Source of the DNA: Eutypella sp. D-1
Lineage: Eukaryota > Ascomycota > Sordariomycetes > Xylariales > Diatrypaceae
Direction: 5' to 3'
DNA: 64,000 bases
Assembly: GCA_023313575.1 (NCBI GenBank)
Contig: JAJTTP010000007.1
Location: 2,170,001-2,234,000 of the forward strand
Part shown: in pieces, positions 1-10,080 of the stretch
Layout: every line of letters starts with the position of its first letter
Numbering within the stretch: position 1 is the stretch's first letter
Notes under the pieces: generated by a model
What the model saw: only the letters and a program-made list of their open reading frames with translations
Told to the model about the DNA's origin: nothing
Database searches by the model: none
Program-made: the position numbers and the translations under genes

Positions 1-1234
1 ATGAGCAGAGGTGCGCGCAGCTTCTCAACCAACCATACAAAACAACACAGTCCGACCACCCCGGATGATACTAACGAAGATGTGTGCGCAGGAGCCTGAA
101 ACGGGAGCTGGTCAGGGCCCAGGAAGAGATCAAGAGGATTCAAAGTGTACCCTTGGTGATTGGGCAGTTCATGGAAGCCATCGACCAGAAGTGAGTTCCA
201 CTCATCTCTCCCGTTCACACGATATGACACGATATGACATCTAACAACTCTACCCCTTCAACAGTACCGGAATAGTCCAGTCTAGCACGGGCTCCAATTA
301 TGTCGTGCGAATCCTGTCAACCCTCGACCGCGAGAAGCTGAAGCCCTCGTCCTCCGTCGCCCTGCACCGCCACTCCAATGCGCTGGTCGACATCCTACCG
401 CCTGAGGCCGACAGCTCCATCGCCATGCTGGGCTCCGACGAGAAGCCCGATGTGACGTACGCTGACGTCGGTGGCCTCGACATGCAGAAGCAGGAGATCC
501 GCGAGGCCGTCGAGCTGCCCTTAACCCACTTCGACCTGTACAAGCAGATCGGCATCGACCCCCCGCGCGGCGTGCTGCTGTACGGGCCGCCCGGCACCGG
601 CAAGACGATGCTGGTCAAGGCCGTCGCGAACTCGACGACGGCCAACTTCATCCGCGTCGTCGGCTCCGAGTTCGTGCAGAAGTACCTCGGTGAAGGCCCT
701 CGCATGGTGCGCGACGTCTTCCGCATGGCCCGCGAGAACAGCCCCGCCATCATCTTCATCGACGAGATCGACGCCATCGCCACCAAGCGGTTCGACGCGC
801 AGACCGGCGCCGACCGCGAGGTCCAGCGTATCCTGCTCGAGCTGCTCAACCAGATGGACGGGTTCGACCAGACGGCGAACGTCAAGGTCATCATGGCCAC
901 GAACCGTGCCGACACCCTCGACCCGGCCCTGCTGCGTCCCGGCCGTCTCGACCGCAAGATCGAGTTCCCCTCGCTCCGCGACCGCCGCGAGCGCCGCCTC
1001 ATCTTCTCCACCATCGCCAGCAAGATGAGTCTCGCCCCCGAGGTCGACCTCGACAGCCTCATCGTCCGCAACGACCCCCTCAGCGGCGCCGTCATCGCCG
1101 CCATCATGCAGGAGGCCGGCCTCCGCGCCGTCCGCAAGAACCGCTACAACATCATCCAGTCCGACCTCGAGGACGCCTACTCCAGCCAGGTCAAGGGCAC
1201 CGCCGACGACAACAAGTTCGACTTCTACAAGTAA
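1..1234 (+). CDS. rpt3: 26S proteasome regulatory ATPase Rpt3 (subunit 6B), 5'-truncated by the window edge
   Basis: AAA+ ATPase of the 19S base ring, which unfolds ubiquitylated substrates and feeds them into the 20S core. The visible exons are 1-10, 92-190 and 265-1234. The introns 11-91 (branch point CTAAC at 71-75) and 191-264 are placed by GT..AG and by exact continuity of the family sequence across both joins (EQR|SLKREL, then AIDQ|NTGIVQSS). About 358 residues are present; the family is roughly 420-430, so the N-terminal coiled-coil start lies outside the window. Seen: OB-region ([13 protein letters not shown]), Walker A GPPGTGKT, Walker B IIFIDEID, arginine-finger region [12 protein letters not shown], and a C-terminal FYK, the HbYX motif that docks into the alpha ring and opens the gate. 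The C-terminus KFDFYK is diagnostic for Rpt3 among the six Rpt paralogues. The stop is followed by T-rich 3' sequence. Confidence 0.97.
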
Positions 1235-2330
1235 ACAAACTGTCTCGGTTTGTTTATCTTCGCTGCCTGTTCCGTCTGTTGTGGCGAGCCTCTATCCAGG
1301 TATATTATCGCCAGAGGAGGGTAGGGTCACAGGGTTTCCCTCTAGTGGGAAGACGGGAGGGGCAAGGAGGGAGGGTTGGGGGAAGGGGGAAAGATGGCAC
1401 AAGGGAACCCTTGGACCGTCGAGTTCACTGTCTGTCCATAGAAAAACATTACTCGTGGTAACGAGGCGGAAGAAAGGGAGGAACAGGATTTAGGCCGTCA
1501 GGGGCCCGGGCATGAAATAGTAGTAGTGATGCTCTACTCTACGAATACAACATGAGATATCTTCCTACGCGAAGCGAACTCGTTACTACCACTACCCACC
1601 ACCACTGGGTACCTATCGCAAAGGCAATTGAAACCTGGTTCGCTCTCTCTTCTTTGACCGGTTCTAAGTGGTGTATGTCGATTAAGCATTTTCGAAGCGT
1701 TCGCGGTTCTTGGGGGGGGCATGCCCCCCCCCCCCCCGTGGCCTTTTATTCTGATATGACACAAAGGTGAGGTGAGGTGAGTTGAGTAAGCCGAGCGGGG
1801 CATCGCTTTTGCGAGAGACGAGACTAGTAGTCCAGTTCCAGTCCAGAGCAGATCAGAACCCGTAGGACAGTCGAAGTATAGACGCAAAAAGCCCACTGCG
1901 TGACGAATAGGGATATACCCGATAGAATCCTACAAGGCTGTGGGGCATTACTGGATCGATCAACGTACGGTAGCGTATTAGTCGCCCGACCGACCATACG
2001 GGCCGGGTAAGGGGGAGTAAGGTAGACGCGTAGACTTGTCATATCACCATATACTACCTTTTTTAGAATTTCTGACATGTTTTTCCTACGTCCCTACAAG
2101 GGAATCCAAAAGCCCTCTGTCTACTTATGTATGCCCTTCTATGGGTTTACGGTATGGGGTGCTATGGTATATATAGCTCCAGATATCAACAGGAAGTGAG
2201 CGAGGCTTTCCTCTCGACCATCTGGTGTAGTGGTGTGTGATGGGATATAGGACCACACCCCTCCGACCCCCACGGCTCTCGCGCTCCCCTTCCCCTGGTT
2301 TTGAAATACATCGACGTCATGACGGGCTGG

Positions 2331-2443
2331 GGAGAGAGAGAGAGAGAGAGAGATTAGAGAGAGAGAGAGATTAGAGAGAGAGAGAGAGAGAGAGAGATTA
2401 GAGAGAGAGAGAGATTAGAGAGAGAGAGAGATTAGAGAGAGAG
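2331..2443. repeat. (GA)n minisatellite with 17-bp TTA-(GA)7 period
   Basis: A purine tract of GA dinucleotides is interrupted by TTA at 2354, 2371, 2398, 2415 and 2432. Spacings are 17, 27, 17 and 17 bp, so most of it is a tandem array of one 17-bp unit, TTA(GA)7. One unit is longer by five GA dinucleotides. It runs straight into a short GT-rich stretch. It is non-coding and lies between rpt3 and the next gene. Confidence 0.9.
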
Positions 2444-2874
2444 CGTGTGTGCATACGTGTGCGAACGTGTCAGTAAGAAGCATATTAATGGGCCGTCGTG
2501 AATATCGAGACTGCTTAAAAATGTAACCACATGGATGGGTAAAGTAACTAGTGGCCACGGCTGGTTGGTTGGTGTATTCAACGCCGAAGGCGTGGGGAAC
2601 AAAGCACTCACGCAGACCTCCCTGCGGGTATGTGGCCTGTGAGGCTATCTATCTATATATCTATCTATTTATTTATGATTATGATGCGTATCCCGTAAAT
2701 CTAACCCAATGGCACACACACGATGATATTCAAACTGGTCCCGTTGGCCTCTCCAGCTTTAGTTGAGCTCGTGTACGACGCGGCGCAACTCTCTGGGCGC
2801 CGTCTCTGGGCCGCCGCGGTTCTGGGATGTTCGTTCTGTGTCGGGTGCGTAGTACCCGGCGATGTTCGAGCCGT

Positions 2875-2900
2875 AAAGCCCACGTTAGGCCGTGGGCTTT
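2875..2900. repeat. Perfect 10-bp inverted repeat (hairpin)
   Basis: AAAGCCCACG at 2875-2884 is followed by the 6-nt spacer TTAGGC and then by its exact reverse complement CGTGGGCTTT at 2891-2900. In RNA this would fold into a GC-rich stem ending in a U-run on the plus strand. No coding gene is adjacent, so a terminator or ncRNA role is only a possibility. Confidence 0.7.
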
Positions 2901-4764
2901 TGGCAGGTTGGGCGGGGGGGGAGGGGGGGGTGTCGTTTGCGCAGACTAGTGGCCACGGTCGATAGGGGTATGGACTATTAGGAAGATGCTTCATGCCCCC
3001 CCCCCCCCTCTTTTTAAGGTTGGACTTACTGAGAAACAAGTGGCGCTTTTCTGCGGCCTGTTGCTCATAGACAGATATTTTGGGTTTATTTAATATATCC
3101 CTTCCCTTTTTCTCTATTCCAGAGGGCTCATACTACTATAGATCGCCCAGAATGGGGCCACCCTTTCAATGATGGTGACACTACCTCATAAACTGAGAGA
3201 TCCTGCATAGATAGACCTAGACCTAGGCCTAGGCATATGCTGTGTAATCCCTCTCTCCCTCCCTGCTTGCTTCCCTCCGAGACAGGCCGTTTCTGCGCCG
3301 TTTCCACCATGTTCCGTTCTTCTGTCGAGCTTTCCCGGTACATAGGATACATGGTTCTCCTCCCCGCCCCGGCCAAAGGGCTGTCGCTGCTGTCCCTTAG
3401 TGGGAAAAATTGGTGCGGAGTCCCTCCTTATATCTCCCTGTGATGATGGGTTGAGAATCTAAGCCTACCAAAAAAGATATCGTAACAACTGATCAAAGCT
3501 AGGGAAAAAAGATAAAAGGTTTCCCTTTTTGATTATTGTATCTCCATCCTTCATATCTCCATCATATAGAACAAGGGTGCCACTGGCCTTTTCCTGGTAT
3601 GTGGCCTCGCTGCAGAAAAATTGACATGGCATATCGGCACTGGGCGGTAGTCGGGACCCTTTCACAGCAATCTCGCAGTAGATCCCTATTGTGGAAGAGT
3701 CATAATACTCGAAACTTATGAACGTGGCTTCGCTCTCCCTCCCTACCCCTCTCTCTCCTTCTCTCTCTTTGTGTATGTGTGTGTATATATTGCCGTTATA
3801 GGATACACGCCCTTGACAAACCATAGAGGCAATAACTGGGCCTAAGTCAGAATAGGGAGGTCGTGAGAGGGTTAAATTGAGTGTAGTGGTAAGTATTGTA
3901 TACAGGCGGTTTATCAGGTGTCTACAACGTAGTCTGCAGGTCATTTTGAAGATTTACCCTTCTTCTGAACTTGTTTTACACTTACGCGCCTATCCTAGCT
4001 CCCATCTATATAACTCTATAACACCCAACCCTACTATAGGGCGATGAACCGCAATGTTACTCTCCCTTGGTAGTCCTCGCTCGCACGCTCACGTTTTCCA
4101 ACCATCGAACTTCGCATTTTCAAAATTAGGACATGATTGGCTTTGATAGGAGAGTTTGTAATCAGGAAACGTAAACATATCTTGTAATACAGCGTATATA
4201 TCGATTTATTGGCTCTGGTTGTAACCCGGGTACTCTATCAGAGCAGTAACGTAATTAGCCACCTCCACCGTTTGTATCGTAGCATTCGGGTCGGACTGCG
4301 GAGCTTCTTCATGCGCTGGCCGTCGTCACAGATACGACGCCATGGTCCCGATGCGTTACCATTCATTGCACTGCTTTTTGCTGTATCGTGTCCGCCTCTC
4401 GGTTTCCTTCGGTTACGGCGGTTATATTGTTGTCCCCTTTCTCTTTGTGACTTATTTTCCTGTAATTGACCCTCCTCTTGGAATACCCTCAATCTTCTCC
4501 CCGATGATAACACCCTGCCTTCACGTCGCCTATCCCGTATTCTGCTAGCATCAGTAACAGATATACCACTCCGTCCTTTTAAATGAGAGACGAGCCTGCG
4601 AATTTGGTTCCTTTCCCTAAAGGTTGCTTCCACGATGACGATAATTCTGGGACCAGACGGAAATATGTGGCAAGAGAGGAGGGAGGATGGAAGAGTGCTC
4701 TATTATCGTGGTGGTCTGACCTGGGCATGCTAGCTGAGATGAGGAGGTAAAGTAACAGTTGCAT

Positions 4765-5295
4765 TTACTTCCCATTCGCAGCCCATGCAACCCCATTAGA
4801 GCAAAGCTGCGGGTCATACCAAGTATTCGAATTGATCGCAATCCCTTCCGGGCTGATTTCCGTGGTGTAGAAAACGGTCTTCCAGTTCTGGCCGTCCGGA
4901 ACGCATACCCATGACTGCACTGTCAACGGCTCAGACTGTTTGGATTTTCTTCGGAAACATGATCCGTTCCGCCGTCGGATGTTCCGGCTCCAGCACCCTG
5001 GCTCGATCGCGGGCTCCCGGGCGGCGTTGCACGAAGAGAGCAGATCAACTTTCTTGGAGAGGTCTGCGATCTGGGCTTCCTGGTGAAGATAGGAGCATAC
5101 GTGGTCGGCAACGCAGCCGCCATACATGGCGGCATTGCCACCGGCTCCCATTCCACCATTGCCCTCGCACCCACATCGTTGACATATAAGCCCGTGAAAA
5201 TATTGAGCAGACTTATGACACTGCCCACAACAATATTGACGCACAGGGCCTTTGTAACTAACGTATAGCGGCACTTCATAGGGAACGTATGCCAT
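4765..5295 (-). CDS. Cys-rich orphan protein, 176 aa, zinc-ribbon-like N-terminus
   Basis: Single uninterrupted reading frame from ATG at 5295 to TAA at 4765. I do not recognise a family. The N-terminal third carries closely spaced cysteines, CCGQC at about residues 22-26 and CQRCGC at about 38-43, a spacing like a zinc ribbon or knuckle. A Gly/Ala-rich hinge follows, then a Cys-poor half ending in a Trp- and Asn-rich segment. No signal peptide or membrane segment is evident, so an intracellular metal-binding protein is the simplest guess. It stands alone between two long spacers. The open frame length is well above chance for this base composition, but there is no homology proof, and a missed 5' exon is possible. 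Confidence 0.55.
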   Translation of the reverse strand: MAYVPYEVPLYVSYKGPVRQYCCGQCHKSAQYFHGLICQRCGCEGNGGMGAGGNAAMYGGCVADHVCSYLHQEAQIADLSKKVDLLSSCNAAREPAIEPGCWSRNIRRRNGSCFRRKSKQSEPLTVQSWVCVPDGQNWKTVFYTTEISPEGIAINSNTWYDPQLCSNGVAWAANGK

Positions 5296-7501
5296 GCTTG
5301 GCTTGGAGTGAGCAGGCGCGAGCCCTGAATGTGGTTCTCCGTGTTGTATTACACGGAATTTCGGTATGAGCAGTTGGAGCGGTGCAGCTAGGGAGTGCTC
5401 GCGGCTAAGTCAGGAACAGTCTCGGAATGAGAGGGTGAGTCGACGAACTAAAAAGGAGCTCTTTCCAGCTTCAGTGATAGATAAGGGCCAAAGACTCTCT
5501 CCATATATATACAGAGATCCGGCACCGACCGACCGTGTCGGCCTTGTACGCGTGTTTCCCACCTTAGGGTTGGGGAGTAGGGGGCGGTCATACCGCTCGC
5601 TCCCCCAAGGCCTGCAGTCCCGAAAAGGCGGAGGTAGCATTATATCTCCAAGACAGGAGTCGCCATATTAGGTGAGAATAGAATAATATTTATTGACTTG
5701 GGGTAGGACGTCATGTCCTGCCAGGCTAGTAGCGTAGCTTCGTAGGAACAAGGCGTCCCCCCATTCGTATAATAGCAACCAGGCTTCGGCACTTGAGACC
5801 CCCCTTGCCTGATCCCTTGTCATCACTACGGTTTCAGCAGTATGAACTTGATGATTACTGGACAGTTCGATTTTTTTAACAGCACAGGAACCTTGATGAC
5901 CATCATGTTTGTGTGATCAATCACCAATAGCAGCAATATCGTGGGTGGAAGTCACTATCTTAGCTACGTAGTGAATATGTTAGGGTGGAAAAATGGGAAG
6001 CAGTTTCTTCCATGATGTTGGTCTTGTCACTTGGGCATGCTATCACGAGCAGGTTACAAGTTCTGTCTGCAGACAGAAGAAACCTTCATCCCCTCCTTCC
6101 CGTTTCGGAGATTCTGCGAAATAGCACCTAATACAAGGAAACTAATTATATCCTGTCAACATATAAAGCTATACGTGCACGATGATTATTATAACTATAT
6201 GCCATAACCAAGCTATCTTAGGTAATATTCACGCCACGAATGCGGGAGAATCAGCGCGGATATGCAAGCATGTAATTCTCATATCTCTATTTGTTGGCTT
6301 GTGATGGTACCATATCGCCAACGAATCAACGGAATGTAACGAAATATCGCAGGTCGTCAGCGTCTCATTAATACTACTCTTACCTGTCCCTCCTGTCTCC
6401 CGACCCCTGACCCACCGTCCCTCTGCCAAGCTAGACCTACCAGCATTGCCGAATCAGCCTTCACATGTTAGTCGCGTTGATATCCGGGACCCTTTCTACC
6501 ATTATTGAGTATCAGAAATGTACGACTTGGTCTGCCTTGCGTTTATGTTTGATAATGACTGAACCGCCTGTGCCAGTTCCACCCTACGTCAAGTCACCAT
6601 GGGGCGGTTAAGCAACCCCCCCTTGGCCGGTGGCGTTCGGGGCAGTGTAATTAGAAATATATCCGTCGGGGCCATATGTGACATCGTCACCAACCTCGTT
6701 ACTGCTAATAACATTTCCGGCAGATCGGTATTTTACTCTATCGTTAGAAAATGTGCTTCTTCCTCTAGCGATGGAACTAGCAGTGTTTCCCATGCTCAAA
6801 CTATTACTCTTGATTCTCTGGCTTTGTGGAGAAGGCATGGTTATTAGGTATCGTATGATCTAGTAGGTGCGAAGATGGAGCTCAGCCCCTTACACGTGGC
6901 TATTTAATGCGTCTCTTCGCATCGATACTTTTGCTCGTATATGCAGTGGTTGGCTATGCCGGCTTCCCCGTGGAAATGTAAGTATCAAGTATATTGACGA
7001 GTGCTTGAAGAGTTCCATTTGCTCTATACATTGACAAAGAGAGGATAAGCTACCCAGCGCGTCAAAGACTCGAACTCTGCGAGCCGAGTGTCCCTCCGGC
7101 CGAAAGTATACACAATATGCGCAGTTCAAGCGAGCACCGTAAAGATACGCTTTTATTCCCGGAATATGCATGTCGTCGATAGCCTCGACAACTACCGGAT
7201 GACTGATATGCCATGCTACGTTGTCGTGTTGTCAAAGCAGGCTGGCTCGGCCAACCCGCCATTACTTATCTTGCATATTGTGAAACCCGCCACATATGCT
7301 GTCGATGACTTCACCGAAAATAAAAGTCTTAACGCACCAATCATCCTGGGGCCGTCTTACATGAGTTATGTCGAAGTCGCAAAAGGGCAAGGCATAATCG
7401 GCTGAAGATCCTAGATCGGTTGAGATATATGCCGGATGTAGAAGAACAGACAGCCTATTTAGTCATGTTCGCTATAAAGTCATGCGGCCGAGCACTCAAG
7501 C
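5296..7501. other. Intergenic region, 2.2 kb, no supportable gene
   Basis: Apart from one copy of a dispersed repeat (5695-5785), only short open frames are seen. The section around 5850-6250 is more AT-rich than neighbouring coding DNA. The plus-strand frame 7088-7405 (105 codons) has no motif and is not called. Confidence 0.5.
5695..5785 (+). repeat. Dispersed repeat, copy 1 (LTR-like relic)
   Basis: It shares an ordered set of blocks with 8602-8695: GACTTGGG, then ATGTCCTG, then after exactly two bases AGGCTAG, then TAGC, then a CCC..TATA..AAC stretch. The gapped 17-mer ATGTCCTGnnAGGCTAG is at 5713-5729 here and 8619-8635 in the other copy. Divergence between the copies suggests an old element; an LTR of a retrotransposon is a guess from its non-coding nature and short promoter-like AT blocks. 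Confidence 0.45.
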
Positions 7502-7928
7502 TTAGGGATATCGGACAATGCTATACACCGAAAGGAGATTGATACCATAGATATCGTAAGGAGGTGGAACTCCCCAACCAAAAGGCCCTCCACCTGTAGC
7601 AGATGTTCCGACGGCATCTCCACCGCGAGCATCCCCGCACTGCCAAATACCATTTTCGGTTTCAGAAACGTCGTGGCCACCACTTTAGACGTTTATATCC
7701 CCACCTTCGACAACCCCTCCGATTGCCACGGTACCGGCCGCGTCCCCGCCCCCGGGCGTCTCCACCCTTGAAGTGGATCCACTTCGCAATCCGGTTCCCC
7801 AACCGCCCGGCCGGCGTCCTCGGGTATTTCCATGCATAAAACGATATGATCAACCCAATCGTGGTAAGAACTGTAGAGACAACACCGACGACGATTCCCG
7901 TTATGCCCGAGGCAGATAAGCCCGCCAT
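7502..7928 (-). pseudogene. Decayed gene: single-TM, Gly-rich repeat protein
   Basis: From ATG at 7928 a clean frame encodes a 20-residue hydrophobic segment (about residues 8-30, GITGIVVGVVSTVLTTIGLI) followed by a short basic juxtamembrane stretch and the start of a Gly-Asp-rich region (KGGDARGRG). That frame then becomes an Arg/Trp-rich tail ending at 7662. The neighbouring frame, entered through the G-run near 7750-7760, continues the Gly-rich pattern (GGGDAAG..GGVVEGGDINV). It meets one TAA and continues past it (SGGHDV..GDARGGDAVG..ATGGG..PPPYD) to a stop at 7502-7504. One frameshift plus one nonsense codon therefore explain the locus. Alternatively the real protein is the short 88-residue product, or the sequence has an indel error. 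Confidence 0.4.
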
Positions 7929-10080
7929 CCTTGTACTCGAATTTTAATCCGCGGACTCGAAGCTGGTATTGGGCGACTTTCTCAAACAACGTCCGTCCTG
8001 ACACGCATGTATAACATAACACTTAGGCTATCACTCTATAATACACAGTATTAACCTTGACGAAGGTTCGTTATATCGATTATCTTCTCAAAAGGCGGAT
8101 CCTGTAATTTATTAGTAAATCGAGAAGCGACTGGGCTGGCAAGGCAAACCAGTTGGGCTGTATGGCTACTTTGTAGGGTGAGCCTGAGCAATAGGAAAAG
8201 GGTATAAGTGGCCGGCATCAGCAGAGTGGACTCGGCATTTAAGATCTACGCTTATGCAGCAGGCCTCGGGAGCGCCCGCGTTACGCATATTTAGTGCTTA
8301 GACGTTTCTCGAAGCCTCCTAGGCTGCATGGAACAAAGGTCAAGTCGTATATTGCCCGGCAAAAGTGATAGATTACACTAGGTACGACAATGAGGACGCG
8401 CGGGGGAAGGGGGAGGGGGTGGTGGACAACAACATCTAAGCAATTATTAGAGAACTGTAGTTACTTGATTGACGACTGTAAGAATTGAGAACGGTGTTAG
8501 TATTCTACCGCATAACGCTGCACAGTCCAACACAGCACAGGAAAAAAGGGGCGTCGGGCTATCAGAATGCAGCACATATAGAATGCGCATCAGGCTTTAG
8601 GGACTTGGGCAGGGCAGGATGTCCTGGTAGGCTAGCTAGCTGCGCGGCTACGCGCCGAGTAGCCCAAGCCCTTATACAACGTACTTTAGCCAGGAAGACT
8701 TTCGGCGTGTCTACAAACGTCTCCTCTCCCCTATTGCGGGCTGCGACTACACCACCCGTGAGATGAACCGTATAACAACTTAGCTATCTGACCTTTACTG
8801 ATTAGCTTATAATACATTCGTTGCGTTACACTTTCTTATTCGGTGCCCTTCGGTCACTTTGGCTGGTGTGCCCTCTGACATGATCACCCTATATTCGATG
8901 TCCTGCAACCCCCCCCCAACTCAGTACACAGACCTACACACGCACACGCACACGCAAACACGCAAACACATAAACACACACAGACGCGCGGGGAGACACA
9001 CTCGGTCAAGTATTAAAGGAATTCCAAATGGGAACAATATAGGACGGGATATATTCATACAACAAACGCTCTCAACGAACGCTCTCAGCTCACGCCCCCC
9101 ACCTTCGCCTTCGCCTTCGCTCTCGCCCTCAGACCCAGCAAAACAAGAATCAGAAAATCAAGACCAAGATCAAAAAAGCAAAAACCTTGAAACCCCAGCC
9201 AGCCTAAACTAACAGATTATCCCAGAGCGCCGGGCTAAATGACTAATAATAACACAGAGATATACAAATACAAGTAAGTAAGTAAGGTAAAGTGGTGGTG
9301 GTAGTACATCGGTTGGGGGGGGTATGGTGTTGGGAGGTAGGTTATACATAGGCCCCAGACCGGAGCGGACTAGAACAGACAGACGAGTTGGGACATATCC
9401 GAGTCCCTCTGTCCATGCCATCAACGATAAGAAAATACGACAGCAAGCACAGCGCTCCTCGCGCCACCTCCAGACCCGCCCCATTCAGTCCACCCGTCCA
9501 CCCGGCCGTCCGTCCGTCTCTCTCCATCCAGAAAAGAAGAAGGGGTCAGGGTTTGGGGTATCTCCGGAGGGGGTGGGGGTTTAGGGTATATATCGGGTAT
9601 GGGGGTATCTATCTCCTCTTTCCATTCGCATTCGCATTCGCATATTTTCGCAAAAGCAGTAGCAGTGTGGGACGCCTAGAGCGCCGTCGCCGAGAACGAA
9701 AACGAGAAAAAAACAAAAACAAAGGCCAAATCGAGGAAGTGAATAAGAAATGCTCAAGACACTCCGAATGCCAAACCAAAGCCCGCTGTATAAGGCCTGG
9801 GAAAAGAAAAAGACATATATGCACACTCCGGTCCCCCCTTTTCGCTCTATGCGCCGCTTTCTTTCGTCCTTTCTCTTTCCTGCTTCTGTGTTCTCGCTGC
9901 CCCTCCGGCCTTGTGTACAGTTCTGGCCCGTTGCCGATCGGGAACCATTCTGCCTCATCCGACGGCAAGAGCGAGAGCAGTGAGAGTGGCAGGGAGTTGG
10001 AGTTTTCCTTCTTCTTCCCCTTTTCATTCCGGGGGGGAAAAAGGTGTCTAATAAAAACAGCCAAGTTCCTAGACATCAAA
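7929..10080. other. Intergenic region, 2.2 kb, with lst7 3' flank
   Basis: It contains the second dispersed-repeat copy (8602-8695), a degenerate (CA)n block near 8936-8985, a CTTCGC-type tract near 9107-9125 and CATTCG repeats near 9623-9645. The stretch 9390-10080 is open in several frames at once because of its composition, and none has protein-like features. The right end should be the 3' UTR of the minus-strand lst7 gene. Confidence 0.5.
8602..8695 (+). repeat. Dispersed repeat, copy 2 (LTR-like relic)
   Basis: Partner of the copy at 5695-5785, in the same orientation and with the same block order (GACTTGGG, ATGTCCTGnnAGGCTAG, then CCCTTATACAAC). The two copies flank the decayed Gly-rich gene at 7502-7928. 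Similarity is partial, with small indels, so both copies are old. Confidence 0.45.

Larger units (their letters stand above)
1235..4764. other. Intergenic region, 3.5 kb, no supportable gene
   Basis: This begins with the rpt3 3' UTR. It holds a G-tract/CATG/C-tract palindrome near 1710-1737, the (GA)n minisatellite at 2331-2443, a perfect 10-bp hairpin at 2875-2900, G-runs near 2915-2930 and a C-run near 2996-3007. Open frames of 70-160 codons occur (for example minus strand 3465-3944 and 4238-4633) but have no recognisable motif and no start or splice context that would support calling them. Confidence 0.6.

Noticed and set aside
3465..3944. Minus-strand frame of 159 codons
   Set aside because: No motif, mixed composition, no signal or splice evidence.
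4238..4633. Minus-strand Arg-rich frame of 131 codons
   Set aside because: Composition-driven Arg richness without a domain; could only be revived by transcript data.
7088..7405. Plus-strand frame of 105 codons next to the decayed Gly-rich gene
   Set aside because: No motif or conserved feature, and no support for a second gene there.
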